From Flaccisagitta enflata (Eukaryota; Chaetognatha; Sagittoidea; Aphragmophora): 64,000 nt of DNA. The stretch's first letter is position 1. Each line of letters starts with the position of its first letter. The position numbers and the translations under genes are program-made. Below, one piece after another: positions 32,919-46,043 of this stretch. Location: the NCBI GenBank assembly GCA_965153355.1, contig OZ231126.1, positions 111,538,001 to 111,602,000 on the forward strand. Direction: 5' to 3'. A model generated the notes under the pieces. That model made no database searches. It had not been told where the DNA came from and saw only the letters and a list, made by a program, of their open reading frames with translations.

Positions 32919-32994
32919 AGATTGCGTTCGCGTTCGTGTGCTTTCTTTTCTCATCAGTTTTTATTGCATCTTGTTGTAAAAAGAGATTGCTATT

Positions 32995-34619
<1,625 letters not shown>

Positions 34620-34622
34620 AAA

Positions 34623-35180
34623 ATGGCCACTAAGATAAAAAAAATATTACCAGATATTGAATTCCTTTCACTCTTAAAAAGATCAGAGAGAGAATCTTAC
34701 CTAAAAAAAGCTAAGATGGTACATATTAAGCTATATAAAACATTTATAGCAAATATCTATTTTAGAAATGTACCTATCTCATCTGAAGCTGTGAAAAAGC
34801 TCAAGTGTTACAGATCAAAACTTGCTCAAATATGTGCTAAAACAAGCTCTGTCAAGAATGTAAGAAATCTTTTGATAGATAAAGACTTTTTTGCCAAGTT
34901 TTTAAAAATCGTATTAATTGACATACAACCTTTGGTATATAAAAAGGAAAAAGAAGAAAAAGAAGAAAAAAAAGAAAAAAAGAAAGACAAAAAACCAACG
35001 GAAGTTTCGAAAAAAAGAGGAAAAGAGGAAAAAAAAGAATCTCTTCACGAATATAATCCTTTGGAAATAGGAGAAGAAGAGCCAGAGGAAGAAGAAAAAA
35101 AAGAAAAAGAAGAACCCGAGGAAGAAGAAGAAGAAGAAGAAGAAGGATCAGAAGAGGAAGAATCTAGTGGAGAAGAATAA
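34623..35180 (+). CDS. Small helical protein with acidic tail (copy B)
   Basis: 185 residues, one fewer than copy A because of changes in the Glu-rich tail. The N-terminal 100 residues appear identical to the copy A protein. Starts four bases after the ATPase stop. Open and apparently intact. Confidence 0.55.
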   Translation: MATKIKKILPDIEFLSLLKRSERESYLKKAKMVHIKLYKTFIANIYFRNVPISSEAVKKLKCYRSKLAQICAKTSSVKNVRNLLIDKDFFAKFLKIVLIDIQPLVYKKEKEEKEEKKEKKKDKKPTEVSKKRGKEEKKESLHEYNPLEIGEEEPEEEEKKEKEEPEEEEEEEEEGSEEEESSGEE

Positions 35181-35191
35181 AAAAAAAAAAA

Positions 35192-35962
35192 ATGGATGAC
35201 CTTTTTAGTGTGCAAAAAAAAGTCTTAATTCCGGAAAGTCAATTTCAGGCTATTCTTTCAGAAAATAAGAAGAAAAAAGAACCAAGCACAGCTCTAATTA
35301 GATTTCGTCAGTTACAAGATAAGATGCAAAAGGAAAAAATCAAAAATAAAAATGAGAACAATATGAAATGGGATAAACTTAGCAAGAAACTTACTCCGAT
35401 TTTTAATGCTAACACTGGTAATGTGCCTAGTTCGTCTAATCCTACAGAACAAGAGATTGCTAGTAGTTCTCCATTAGATGTAGCAAACTATATTAGTGAG
35501 TCGATAGAAAGTAATAATCTCATGAAATCTCTGAATCTTTTGGACGTAATTTTACGGTATCCTCAACAAGTGGTAATTACTAAGGATCACGTGACTGTTA
35601 ATGGAAAGGTGTTATCTATCAATACTTTAGATCTCCTTAGAAATCTTGTTGGATCTGCTAAAAAAAAGTTATCATATGCCGTGAAACCTCTTTTGCAAGT
35701 AATAAGTCAAGAACCTGATCTACTTAATTGCATAAGCAACAGAGAGGCAAGGGCTTATATAGCAAGTCAAAATGAGCCCCCCAGAAAAAGAACTTCTGTT
35801 ATGAGGAATCTCAATGAATCATTTGATCAGGTAGCCAATGAAGAATCTAGTCCATCTAGTCCATCTAGTCCATCTAATCCATCTAGTTCAGCCAAGCGAA
35901 AGAAAGGTTCAGGAAAGAAAGGTTCGGGAAAGCTAAAAATTCGATGGGTTGAGCATTATTGA
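35192..35962 (+). CDS. Conserved Polinton structural-type protein (copy B)
   Basis: 256 residues with VLIPESQFQAI start, VTVNGKVLSINTLDLL segment and a Ser/Lys tail. A handful of substitutions relative to copy A (for example AYIASQNEP versus AYILSQNQP). Frame intact; function unknown. Confidence 0.55.
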   Translation: MDDLFSVQKKVLIPESQFQAILSENKKKKEPSTALIRFRQLQDKMQKEKIKNKNENNMKWDKLSKKLTPIFNANTGNVPSSSNPTEQEIASSSPLDVANYISESIESNNLMKSLNLLDVILRYPQQVVITKDHVTVNGKVLSINTLDLLRNLVGSAKKKLSYAVKPLLQVISQEPDLLNCISNREARAYIASQNEPPRKRTSVMRNLNESFDQVANEESSPSSPSSPSNPSSSAKRKKGSGKKGSGKLKIRWVEHY

Positions 35963-35966
35963 AACC

Positions 35967-37211
35967 ATGGCAACCAATTTCAAGGACAAAACTGACAATG
36001 AAGTGACTCAAGAACAAAAGGACATTGTGAAATCTGCATTTTTGGACCCTAAATCAGCAGCCGCTTACTCGAGCGTTGAGAAAGTCTATCGTCAGTGTAA
36101 GGAATATATAAAAGGATTGACAAGAGGTACAGTGGCCAATATTTTATCAACAGAGCCAGAATTCACTCAACATCGTCGATTCAAAGCTGAAAAAGGGAGA
36201 AAAATAGTCTATAGGTCATCAATACCTTTCCACGAAACTGGCATTGATCTCTGCGATGTACACAACCTCTCTTCAAAAAACGCTAATGTAAAGTTTTTAT
36301 TCCTTTTTCAGTGTACTTTAAGTCGTTATTTGATAGTAATTCCTTTGCGTTCCAAGTCAAGCGAAAGCATAAGATATGGATTTGAACAGTTTTACGCTCA
36401 TCCTTTTGTGCATGGCAAAAAAGGTGTCATTTTTTGGTCAGACAAAGAAAGTGGAGTAAAAAGTAATGAGGCCTGGCTAAAACAAGTGTATGACGCGACT
36501 GTAATTCATTCAAAAAGTCTGTCCCAGACTAAGTCAAAACTTATTGAAATTGCCGTCAAGCAGTTAACAAATAGATTAATGAGATTGTGAAGCCATTTAG
36601 GTCAAATTACCTATCTAGACCACTTGAAAGATATTGTTGATGGCATCAATAGCTCACCAAGGAAAGAGCTTTACATGAAAAGTGCCAAAGAAGTTGTTAA
36701 TGATCCCAGTGCTATGCGTTTACTTCTTAAGCGGAAAATAAATGAAGAAATTACTAGAGAATCGAAGAATGCTGGCAAAACACCATTTTATAGGATTGGG
36801 GATCTCGTATTAGCTAAAAATTGGCCGCCATCTTTGTTTAAAAAATCGTTTCTGCCTAAGTTCCAGCCCACCCCCCGTAAAGTCGTGTCAATCAAGTTAA
36901 GCATACCTGTAATGTATACTTTAGAAGGTTTGCCTAATTTTAGATTCTATAAAAGCCAACTTTCTTTAGTCAAAAGAGGTTCACAAATTTTCTCAGAAAA
37001 AATAAATAAACAAGAACCACAAGAGAGCTCAAGACAAAAGTTTAAGCTAATAAAAACCAGACTTGACGAGGACAGAAAGACAAGAAATGGAAAAGTGCTT
37101 TCTTATGCTAAGTTTTATCAAATAGAGGACTCTGAAAAAAAAAAAGACTGGATCGATGAAAAAGCCTATCAATCTCTCTTAGAAAAAGATCAAATAACCA
37201 ATCATGAGTGA
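35967..37211 (+). pseudogene. INT: Polinton integrase with premature stop (copy B)
   Basis: Same start as copy A (ATG two bases after the upstream stop). At 36588-36590 TTA has become TGA (codon 208), shortly after the catalytic Glu194, so the C-terminal half including the SH3-like region would be lost. The rest of the frame stays open to 37211 with conserved motifs. The catalytic Asp94, Asp159 and Glu194 positions are unchanged. Confidence 0.88.
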
Positions 37212-38198
37212 ATATGTAACTTTGTTATCAAATTCAACCTCTCATGGGCTTCACAAAAACAATAAAAATTATTCTTTTTGTACATCCTTTAGCGAACCTT
37301 TGGCTTTAAATGGCGTAGGAAAATTGGGGTTATATGAATTCTCGTTTTCTACAGCATTGGAATCTGATACTGATCTATCAAGCTGCATAGAGATATTTTC
37401 TTGGCGAGTAAAAAGATTTGCTTTAAGAAAGCAAGCAGGAGAAACAGTGAAAATTTTTACTGGTTATGGACGGAAAATTACTGTAACTGACAGTCAACTT
37501 TCGTTGCCTGAACCTAGAAAAGATCAGTTTAACCCTAACAAATGGGTGAGATTGTCTTCTAAGGATATGGATGATGCTGAAACTTTCATAGGGAGTATCA
37601 ACGCTGTAATTTTTAACCAATGCGATGATTTAAAGGATGCTAAAAACCTTTATTTGTATATGATCCGCTTATGCGAAAATTATGGTTCAATTATGATAAA
37701 GCTCATCCCGAATTTGTTACAATACGGATACGTGGTGAAATGTTAAAAAAATTTGGTGTTTGTCAGCATTTTGAACCGTTACCAATTGATGAAATTATAA
37801 TTGGGAAAAATAAAACTGGTTCGAGTTTCAGATTTGACAATAAGACATTAAATTTCAATGCAGACTTTTTAGAAGACTTGGAGACTCAATGTGATTTTCG
37901 GAATTTCTTTCAATACATTCCTCATGTCCGTCCGTCTGTCACGGATTTGCTGATATATACAGACGCAGTAACGGAGTCCAGGATTGGTAGTTCAAAGGTC
38001 TCAGTCATAAAATGGATTGAAAATGATGATTCTCAAGTGATTAGCCGTAAATGTATCAATTTTGCTCAATCGATGCAATATTACGACACGTCAAAGGAAT
38101 ATTTAACTGAGTTAACTATACAAATCAGCGATCAAGCAGGTCGTTTCGTAAAGCTCTTAGACCCAGTACGGATTGTTTTACATGTCATTCATCCGTAG
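37204..38198 (+). pseudogene. Penton / minor capsid gene with frameshift (copy B)
   Basis: An A-run at about 37642-37646 has five A where copy A has six, so the frame shifts after LKDAKN and stops at 37746. The downstream half (37671-38198) continues intact in another frame with LLIYTDAV and LTIQISDQAGRF. This single lesion would remove the C-terminal jelly-roll strands. Confidence 0.85.
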
Positions 38199-38203
38199 AC
38201 ATC

Positions 38204-38665
38204 ATGACTAACATTCAACGAGGTCGTTGGGCGGGGCTTCGTCTTAATAATTCTCATTTGATTAAAAACTTATCTCCTTACAAATTATCACGATATGGAG
38301 CCAATCTTATTCGTTCTGGTGCATCTATTATGACTCAGGCTGCTACAGAGAGTATAAAAGGGGGTCAAAAATCACCCCAGACTGACATTGATATCGACGA
38401 TGACAATAAAGTGTCCTCTCTTGTTAGTCATTTAGGCTTGAATACTGACTTATCAGAGTTTAGTGCGAAAAAGCAAAAAAAACCCCAACCAAAACCAAAA
38501 CAAACCAAAACAAAACAAAGTAAACCGAAACAAACCAAAACAAAACAAATCAAACCATCACCAAACAAAACAAAACCAAACAAAACAAAGGTCCTACAGA
38601 AACAAAAGACCAAATCAGTCAAGACCAAATCAGTAAAGTTTCAACCTCGAAATATTTTTGACTAA
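38204..38665 (+). CDS. Small Lys/Gln-rich virion-type protein (copy B)
   Basis: 153 residues, nearly identical to the copy A protein at 9464-9925; N-terminal RGRWAGLRLNNSHLI and a Lys/Thr/Gln-rich tail. Its stop is one base before the capsid ATG at 38667. Intact. Confidence 0.55.
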   Translation: MTNIQRGRWAGLRLNNSHLIKNLSPYKLSRYGANLIRSGASIMTQAATESIKGGQKSPQTDIDIDDDNKVSSLVSHLGLNTDLSEFSAKKQKKPQPKPKQTKTKQSKPKQTKTKQIKPSPNKTKPNKTKVLQKQKTKSVKTKSVKFQPRNIFD

Positions 38666-39224
38666 AATGGCGGCCCCCGGAGTAGATCCTCTTGAAAAGA
38701 GTGTCAAGTCAGCTGAAATTCCATCAACGTCTGAGGCACTTAATTTATGGGAGACAGAGAAGATTGACCACTCTGTGCTCAATTATTATTATGAACAAAA
38801 ATCACCTAATGCACAACTTAGTCAGAAACCTCAAACCCGTATTTTTACAGTAAATCTTGAACCCTCGAAGCATTTTACTTCTTGTCGGGCGTCTTTTATC
38901 AGTTTTGAAGTAAGGCTGGTCAAACTACCAGATCATGAAAAATTACCACCCATACATTCCCAGCCAAGTTTGAATGTCTCCAACACAGGGGATGTAAATC
39001 TCTCAACCAATGACAATGTGACTTCAAGCCAAATTGACCAATCAGAAGCCAGACTGCTTTCACCATTGACGCAACATGAATGTATTGGAAACAAATTTGT
39101 TCTCGACGACGATGAGCTTCACAGCAGAAAGAAGAGATATGAGGAGAAAAAAGAAAGATATGAAATGGAAAAAAAGAAAAAACAAGAAAGAATGCGAAGA
39201 TGGATAGAGGAGCAAGAGGAATAT

Positions 39225-40688
39225 GAGTGTATACGACAACAACAACCTTTATCTTTTTGTACTCAATTTAGAGCCATAATCCAACTAAAAAGGTTTCCAG
39301 AAAGCTGAAAATATAGGCAGGGATTGCTGAAATTGTATTTTTTTCGAAATAATTCTCAAATGTGGACTTTTTCCACCGTCAGACCCATTTTTTTGTCAAA
39401 ACGCTAAGTGCCTACTTATTGACATTATCTATTTCAGAGTTGAAATTTAGGCCCCTGGTGAGTCAAAATCCCCCAACTCTGTTTTACCACCTCCAGCATA
39501 CTTATATAGAGTGATTTTGTGAATCAGCTCAAAATCAACGCTGACAGACTCTCCCTACTGCTTACAACCCTTTAAATTGACTTTTTTGCATGTTTTTTAC
39601 ATCTCAAAAGTGACATGCTAGTCCCCACCCTAATGATGTTTTGGCAGAGTTTTTTGTTTTTTACTTGTGGACATAGTCATAAGGAGCGCTGATCAGCATG
39701 TAGAGAATTGGCAACAGGCCACCTTCAAAACAAATGATCGGCGAGGGTCAAGCAGTAGAAAACGCCAGATTTGGTTGTCGTATTCACTATTTAAACAGGG
39801 GTGATAATAAATCAGGTTTTTTTGGTATGGATTTTCTGCATTCAAACAACTCTGTTGGGACTAAATCAAGTCTAAGTAAGCTTTGAGGAAGCTAAATATA
39901 CTTGAATGAGCCATTTTAAACCAAAATTGCCTTAAAAACCATAGCGATCAAAATTAACATTTTTGCAGATCGGGTTTTTCAATCGTTTTTATAAAATCAA
40001 TGGAAATTTTTTTATTCTTTTTCTTGATTCTACTTTTTTTAAGCACCCAGGGGCTCAACACACCATTTCCAAGCTCTAAAAAACAAATTTAGGCTTACAG
40101 CTACCAACAACCTGCTCCCTTATATGAGTGTATACGACAACAACAACCTTTATCTTTTTGTACTCAATTTAGAGCCATAATCCAACTAAAAAGGTTTCCA
40201 GAAAGCTGAAAATATAGGCAGGGATTGCTGAAATTGTATTTTTTTCGAAATAATTCTCAAATGTGGACTTTTTCCACCGTCAGACCCATTTTTTTGTCAA
40301 AACGCTAAGTGCCTACTTATTGACATTATCTATTTCAGAGTTGAAATTTAGGCCCCTGGTGAGTCAAAATCCCCCAACTCTGTTTTACCACCTCCAGCAT
40401 ACTTATATAGTTTGATTTTGTGAATCAGCTCAAAATCAACGCTGACAGACTCTCCCTACTGCTTACAACCCTTTAAATTGACTTTTTTGCATGTTTTTTA
40501 CATCTCAAAAGTGACATGCTAGTCTCCACCCTAATGATGTTTTGGCAGTTTTTTGTTTTTTACTTGTGGACATAGTCATAAGGAGCGCTGATCAGCATGT
40601 AGAGAATTGGCAACAGGCCACCTTCAAAACAAATGATCGGCGAGGGTCAAGCAGTAGAAAACGCCAGATTTGGTTGTCGTATTCACTA
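39225..40688 (+). mobile_element. Composite MITE: two ~563-bp direct repeats around 336 bp
   Basis: ATAT at 39221-39224 and 40689-40692 flank it as a target duplication; copy A supplies the empty site. Unit 1 (39225-39789) and unit 2 (40126-40688) are near-identical. Each has imperfect terminal inverted repeats, AGTGTATACGACAAC at the start and the complement of AGTGAATACGACAAC at the end. The middle 336 bases are unrelated. No transposase is present, so it is non-autonomous. Confidence 0.85.
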
Positions 40689-41050
40689 ATATAGGCGGAG
40701 ATGGCAAGAGAAAAATTCTGAGTCACAAAAACATAAAATGCATTGTAAACGGAAAAGAGATTTAACGACAGGATTGCCCGAGCATGATGTCGAGGCTAAA
40801 AGACGTAAAATGTTGGATCAGAGAGAATTTCATGATCGGAAAAGGAAAAGGCAGACAGATTGCCCAACTGATAGAGACATTGAATTGGAAATGAGAAAGA
40901 AAGAAAGAAGACGGAAAAGAAGAGATGAATATCAAAGACGATCCAAACCCAGACCCAATACCATACCCAGGCTCAAATTTGGACAACGCAGCTGGTAGGT
41001 AGATAGGTTGGTAGGTAGGTAGGTAGGTAGGTAGGTAGGTCAGTACGTAG

Positions 41051-41052
<2 letters not shown>

Positions 41053-41113
<61 letters not shown>
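41053..41113. repeat. CT tract in capsid intron 1 (copy B)
   Basis: (CT)n of about 60 bases after a GTAGGTAG donor repeat. Confidence 0.97.
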
Positions 41114-41114
<1 letters not shown>

Positions 41115-41240
41115 GCCTGGTTTCGACTATGAGAACCAATCAAAGAGCAGGATTTCAGTAGAGGGGCTAATCAGAGGTGGGAAAGTGTGAAACACCAATG
41201 AGAGAGCTTTTTTTCAGGAAGGAGCCAATTAAAGCATTTG
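41114..41240 (+). promoter_or_regulatory. Phased CCAAT-type motifs in capsid intron 1 (copy B)
   Basis: After the CT tract come CCAATCAAAGAG, CTAATCAGAG, CCAATGAGAG and CCAATTAAAG at about 30-base spacing, matching the copy A intron. Confidence 0.6.
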
Positions 41241-41953
41241 TTTTGCCTAGTTACCAATGTTCAAAACTTCTCATCTTTATTTTTTTTATTTTGTTCAGGT
41301 GTTTTGATCTTTTCGGATATCGATATGAAGGTGAATGGGTGCTCAATTACATCATGTTATGGACATTATAATTTGATGGGGTGGTTGATGCTTTTGCGCT
41401 TCTCGAATGACAGCTGTGGAGTGAAGCTGGAGGGTCTGGGCTGGGCAGATGAAGCGGACGCGTCTAGTATGGATTTTACTGGTCCTAGCAACTTTAAAAA
41501 ACGTTATGAGCTACTTAAAGAGAGCAAATATTTAAAAATAATTTCGCCTTTGTTTTTGCCACTTCATTTGCAGCCTCGTTATTTACCACCTCTAATAAAT
41601 CTAAGTTATACATTCCACCTAGCCTCTGACAAACAAGTAATTAAAACGGAATGTACCTCTTTTGAAGTTGGTTTTGAAATACGAAATTTTAAGTTTCATT
41701 CTTGTAAAATTATCGAGGACCCAACTGTAGCTCTGAGCATAGAATCCAAACTGATGAAGACTCCTATGAATTATCCCATTTTTAATTGGCGTCTTACATC
41801 TTTAAATGTACCTGCTGGTCTGATTAATTGGTCTCAAGAGGATGTGTTCTTCCAGTCACAAACTCCTGAAATAGTATATCTAATGATACAGCCTCAAGTG
41901 AGTATGCTACAGTTATGTGCAACTTGTCTATGTGCAATTTTCTCTCTATATGC

Positions 41954-41957
<4 letters not shown>

Positions 41958-42025
<68 letters not shown>

Positions 42026-42084
42026 ATTCTAGTCGGATTTGAGCCAATCAGAGGAAGGGATTTTGAGAAGGAGCACGAATCACA

Positions 42085-42173
<89 letters not shown>

Positions 42174-42355
42174 GATTCTAGTCGGATATGAGCCAATCAG
42201 AGGAAGGGATTTTGGGAAGGGGCGCTAATCAGAGGATCTTTTTCGAAGAACCAATGAGAGTGATTCAATTTTGGAAAGAACCAATCAGAGAGTTTGTTTT
42301 GCCTAGTAACCCAGTTAACATTCTTTTCTAGTAACCCAGTTAACATTCTTTTCTT
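41958..42355 (+). promoter_or_regulatory. Intron 2 module with two CT tracts and CCAAT array (copy B)
   Basis: (CT)n at 41960-42022 and 42089-42171. Each tract is followed by a shared unit AAGATTCTAGTCGGAT..GAGCCAATCAGAGGAAGGG, so the intron contains a ~150-base tandem duplication. Further CCAATGAGAG and CCAATCAGAG copies follow at ~30-base steps, then a duplicated AGTAACCCAGTTAACATTC segment before the acceptor. Confidence 0.6.
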
Positions 42356-42802
42356 ATTTTTTTCCCCAGATCAATAATATCGGTGATTACAAAAAATCAT
42401 TGTACGATTTCAAAAGAAATGGACTAGTCAACGCCCATTTTTATTTGGACAGCATTAAGTATCCATCATATGACTTTAACTTTACTGATGATACTGAAGT
42501 TAGTCACGCTAATGTACTAGGCTGGGCAACAGCGTTCTCAAGCTCAGATCTATTTCAAGATGAGTCATATTGGCCGGATATCTCCAGATTTATGACCTCA
42601 TATTTCATACTAAAATTTGATTTTGGAGTTATGGATGACAATGGATCAAGCCCCATCAGACCTGTCTCTAAGTCAGGCAATTGTCGTCTTGATTTGCAAT
42701 TTAAGAACGCTGACAATGGCAATCTCAAAATTTTTTTACAGCAAAAATATTCAAATTGCTTAAAAATTGACCTAAATAGGAATGCTCTACGAAATTATGT
42801 AT

Positions 42803-42829
42803 TATAGTATAGTTTATACTATATACTAC
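42803..42829 (+). terminator. AT-rich hairpin at capsid stop codon (copy B)
   Basis: Palindrome TATAGTATA..TATACTATA overlapping the TAG stop, equivalent to 6820-6846 in copy A. Confidence 0.4.
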
Positions 42830-42832
<3 letters not shown>

Positions 42833-42883
<51 letters not shown>

Positions 42884-43230
42884 CTTGGATGAGCCCTCCA
42901 ATCTTGGATGAGCCAATCAGAGAGAAGGAGGGACTCGAAGAGTGAACCAATCAGAGAGGGCTGTTGAAAATGCGCTTGGATTCAAAATGACGTCGACCAT
43001 GCTATGATTCATTGCTCAGAATACGTATTTTTTGTTGTTTTAGGGGCGTCTGCCACTAAGAAGCTTGATCAGATATAAAAAAAGGAGGAATAGGCAAACA
43101 CATAAAAACACCCATAAAATCTGAATTTGTTGTGAGGAAGTCCAAGGAGGAGGATCGTCGATTTACATTCTCTGCATGGAAAGAAGTAATCTGTTTTTTA
43201 CAATTTTGACCCTTGTTGGTAACTAGTGCG

Positions 43231-43313
<83 letters not shown>
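42833..43313. repeat. CT tracts upstream of protease (copy B)
   Basis: (CT)n at 42833-42880 and 43236-43313, with CCAATCAGAG motifs near 42914 and 42947 between them and a TATA-like AGATATAAAAAAAG at about 43071. Confidence 0.9.
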
Positions 43314-43315
<2 letters not shown>

Positions 43316-43414
43316 GAATAAGATGATTCATCTTGTGTGTGGTCTGGGATAGTAAACATGGTCAAAGGATAGAAGACATTTGTCTATCTTTATCTGCTGC
43401 TCTTAACAAACAAA

Positions 43415-44059
43415 ATGAATGGGCTTCAAATTTTGAACGCTTTAAAGTCAGACCCTGTGTGTAATAGGCTTTCGCCAATTGTGATATGTCAGGATCAAAG
43501 TTTATCATATATCACAAAAGAGTCTAAACATAAACTTGTAGTAATAAATTCAAGTAATACTACAGAAAAATTTGGAAAACATTGGTTGAGTTTAAATCTA
43601 GAGGGCCTAGATTTAGTAAAAAATAGATATATTCAACTTTATGATAGTGCTGGAAAAAATCTAAAGGATACACCTATTCTAGAGAAAGCTATAAAGCTAG
43701 CAAAAAAAAAATACAAAGCCAAACTATTAAGTCTTAAAACAGTCCAAATGTCTATTCTATCCAGCTGTGGAGCTCATACTTTAGCTTGTTTATGGCTTTC
43801 ATCTAGAAAACTGTTACCAAATGACATCATTTATCTATTTTACAGTGAAAAAAATGTCAAAAATTTACAGAATCATTACAAGAATGATTGTTTAGTCGCC
43901 TTCTTTGTGCATACAATATTTCCCAATATAAGGAAGAACTATTATGTCTTAGACCTCATTTTCGATTGGGACTTCTTGAATCAACAACGGAAAAACGAAA
44001 AAAAAGAAAAAAAAGAAAAAAAAGAAAAAAAAATCTTTCATGAAATCGGATGGTGGTAA
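43415..44059 (+). CDS. PRO: Polinton adenain-type cysteine protease (copy B)
   Basis: 214 residues. GKHWLSL, YDSAG and QMSILSSCGAHT are all present, so the catalytic set is intact. The C-terminal Lys/Glu tail is a few residues different from copy A because of A-run length changes, ending IFHEIGWW instead of a short KNLS. Intronless. Confidence 0.88.
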   Translation: MNGLQILNALKSDPVCNRLSPIVICQDQSLSYITKESKHKLVVINSSNTTEKFGKHWLSLNLEGLDLVKNRYIQLYDSAGKNLKDTPILEKAIKLAKKKYKAKLLSLKTVQMSILSSCGAHTLACLWLSSRKLLPNDIIYLFYSEKNVKNLQNHYKNDCLVAFFVHTIFPNIRKNYYVLDLIFDWDFLNQQRKNEKKEKKEKKEKKIFHEIGWW

Positions 44060-44459
44060 ACTATTTAAGAGATACATTAAACTGAACTCTAGTCAAAACC
44101 AAAAACGACCTATTCCTTCATGGAGCATGGCTCGATTCAAAGCAAGTATAAAGCAAGCCGGCAGGAGAGGAGTCACCAAGAGAGGAGGAAGGAGGAGGAG
44201 GAGGGGAAGGAGGAGAAGACGAACCAAAAGACGGACAACCCGACGGACAAGAAACCTAGCTCTCATGGGAGGGAAAAGACGACGAAGAGTAGCCCTAAAA
44301 GGAAATATGCTTCCAGCCACTCAGCTCAGGGGATTGGGGAGGCCAAAAAAATGGCGAAGAATTCCAATGGAAGTAATGTTAGGAAAGGGCAGGGGCGGGC
44401 AGGATCACTATCGAAATTATATGTCAAGACTGGACAATTACCGGGCAGGCTTACAATAA
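44040..44459 (+). CDS. Arg/Lys-rich core-like protein (copy B)
   Basis: 139 residues; overlaps the protease end by 20 bases and the next frame (44120-44974) by ~340. Same Arg-rich sequence as copy A with a V to I change and one residue fewer (in-frame 3-base indel). Open in both copies. Confidence 0.5.
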   Translation: MKSDGGKLFKRYIKLNSSQNQKRPIPSWSMARFKASIKQAGRRGVTKRGGRRRRRGRRRRRTKRRTTRRTRNLALMGGKRRRRVALKGNMLPATQLRGLGRPKKWRRIPMEVMLGKGRGGQDHYRNYMSRLDNYRAGLQ

Positions 44460-44974
44460 CGCCATCGTGTCTCAGAAATTTGAAAGAAAGACTTGAAAAA
44501 ATCACCAATGTTCTCACTGTCATCGAAACAAAACATATGATCAAAAAGCCTGACACTAAAAAGAAAACAAAAGCAGAGAAAGAGACGCAAAATCTTAAGT
44601 CATTCAAGGGCGCAAAGACGAGTGTTTGCAAGGCTTCCCCCTTGTCTCCGTCGTCATCGATATCGTCGTTTCAATCTGGATCGGGAAGAGAAGATGGACA
44701 AAGAGAAGAGAAGACTACGCCCATAGATGATTTCTTTAGCAATCATCAACAAGCTAAGAACTATTACTATGATACACTTTCTCCGAGGCGAGCGAGAGAC
44801 GGTGACGCGAGAGACGGTGACGCGCGCGCGAGCAGTGACGTGGATTTGAGGGCGAGAGGGGGGGACTCAAGCCTATTTAAAGATTTCCCGGCCTATGCAG
44901 ATTTATACTCTGATTTCGAATCAGAATTTAGCAGCCTAAGCGGACGGGGAGAGAACCAAGGGACGAGTTACTGA
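44120..44974 (+). CDS. Overlapping charged protein, 284 residues (copy B)
   Basis: Counterpart of 4690-5547. One residue shorter, with a C to Y change near the start. The aromatic/acidic C-terminus is conserved. Retention of this long frame in both copies supports real coding, but it overlaps the Arg-rich frame and one of the two could be a by-product. Confidence 0.5.
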   Translation: MEHGSIQSKYKASRQERSHQERRKEEEEGKEEKTNQKTDNPTDKKPSSHGREKTTKSSPKRKYASSHSAQGIGEAKKMAKNSNGSNVRKGQGRAGSLSKLYVKTGQLPGRLTITPSCLRNLKERLEKITNVLTVIETKHMIKKPDTKKKTKAEKETQNLKSFKGAKTSVCKASPLSPSSSISSFQSGSGREDGQREEKTTPIDDFFSNHQQAKNYYYDTLSPRRARDGDARDGDARASSDVDLRARGGDSSLFKDFPAYADLYSDFESEFSSLSGRGENQGTSY

Positions 44975-45168
44975 ACTGAACAAAAAGTTAACTCGCCTCT
45001 TGATTTTCTCTTTCTCAACTCTATCCATCCGCTTCATTGCTTCATCTGTGCATTGACTCCTCGCATCTCAACTTCCATCTATCGCCCTCTTCGACTTCCA
45101 TTCTTCGTGACAAATCTCGTCTCATTGTCTCATCGTCTCATCGTCTTCTCAAACTTCCATTCTTTGAA

Positions 45169-45199
<31 letters not shown>

Positions 45200-45296
45200 T
45201 TTCTTCTGATTTTCAAACAGAAAATGATTTTTGAAGCTTTTGTTTATTCAATCAAATTGCTTCTTATCTTTTTCTTATAAAAAATCATCAGTCTCC

Positions 45297-45596
45297 ATGC
45301 CAGAAATTATCTATTACCTTATCTTTGTCATTCTGATCGCTGCTTCTCTCTGTTTCATCTATTTCTTCACTCATTCCCTGTTATATCCTTGCGTACACGC
45401 CTGTACCCTCGCGTGTGTGCGTCGTGAAGCTTGGCCTGAAACTGAAACTCTCCCTCTGAACAAATCTACTCATCATAGACAACACCGTCGTCAGATTTTC
45501 ATCAACTTTAAAGAAAAATTTCAAGGCTCTCCATCTGACTTTGACGAACACGGTATTGGCAGCGAGATGCCATACCATGATTATGATAGGTATTAT
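45297..45596 (+). pseudogene. Exon 1 of the membrane protein gene, orphaned (copy B)
   Basis: Encodes the same N-terminal signal anchor and following 70 residues as 4294-4002 with few substitutions (for example ESTHHRQQ to KSTHHRQH). The splice donor region is altered: a 7-base insertion (TATTATG) lies at the exon end. None of the later exons follow; a MITE fragment begins at about 45615. Confidence 0.85.
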
Positions 45597-45614
45597 GATA
45601 GGGACAATACACAT

Positions 45615-45862
45615 GGGGCCTCGGGACTGGGATGTGGGCCTCAAGACTGGAATTTGGCCTTGAGACTAGGATTGGAGGGGGGGGGGGGGAAGTAGAAGAA
45701 GGAGAAGAAGAAGAAGAAAAAAATCCCCCATATGTGTGAAAGCATAGGTCATCAACCCCTTCAGGGCTGCTGCCCAAAAAGGGACCACTGACTGACCAAC
45801 CAACCAATTAATGGACCGACTGACAAGCGCAATGTAGAGTTCACAATAGCACGTGAGCTTTC
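45615..45862 (+). mobile_element. Fragment of GGGATTTGGGCCT-core MITE
   Basis: Shares the GGGACTGGGATGTGGGCCTC core, CCATATGTGTGAAAGCATAG segment and GACC repeats with elements at 54889-55433 and 55899-56557. It abuts the end of Polinton arm B, so it may have replaced or truncated the rest of that copy. Confidence 0.75.
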
Positions 45863-46043
45863 TGAACCTCATAGAATCATTCTACCATTTCTAGAAGCTG
45901 AGATACATCATTTTCTTTGGTCTTGATCCCACGGCTACCCTAGTCAAGTGCGGGTGGGCAGGAGCAGTGCTGGAGGGTCACTGGGTCATCTGGGCAGGAG
46001 CCATATGCTCAATATGCTCAAAAACGCCAAACAAGTATATACA

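Larger units (their letters stand above)
38667..42807 (+). pseudogene. MCP: Double-jelly-roll capsid gene disrupted by insertion (copy B)
   Basis: Exons correspond to copy A: 38667-40994 (interrupted), 41299-41897 and 42370-42807. A 1.46 kb element occupies 39225-40688 within the charged insert region of exon 1. Beyond it, near 40898-40905, five bases are missing from an AAAG repeat relative to copy A, shifting the frame before the exon 1 donor. Exons 2 and 3 are otherwise open and highly similar to copy A. The charged loop is thus both the insertion site and the indel site. Confidence 0.85.
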
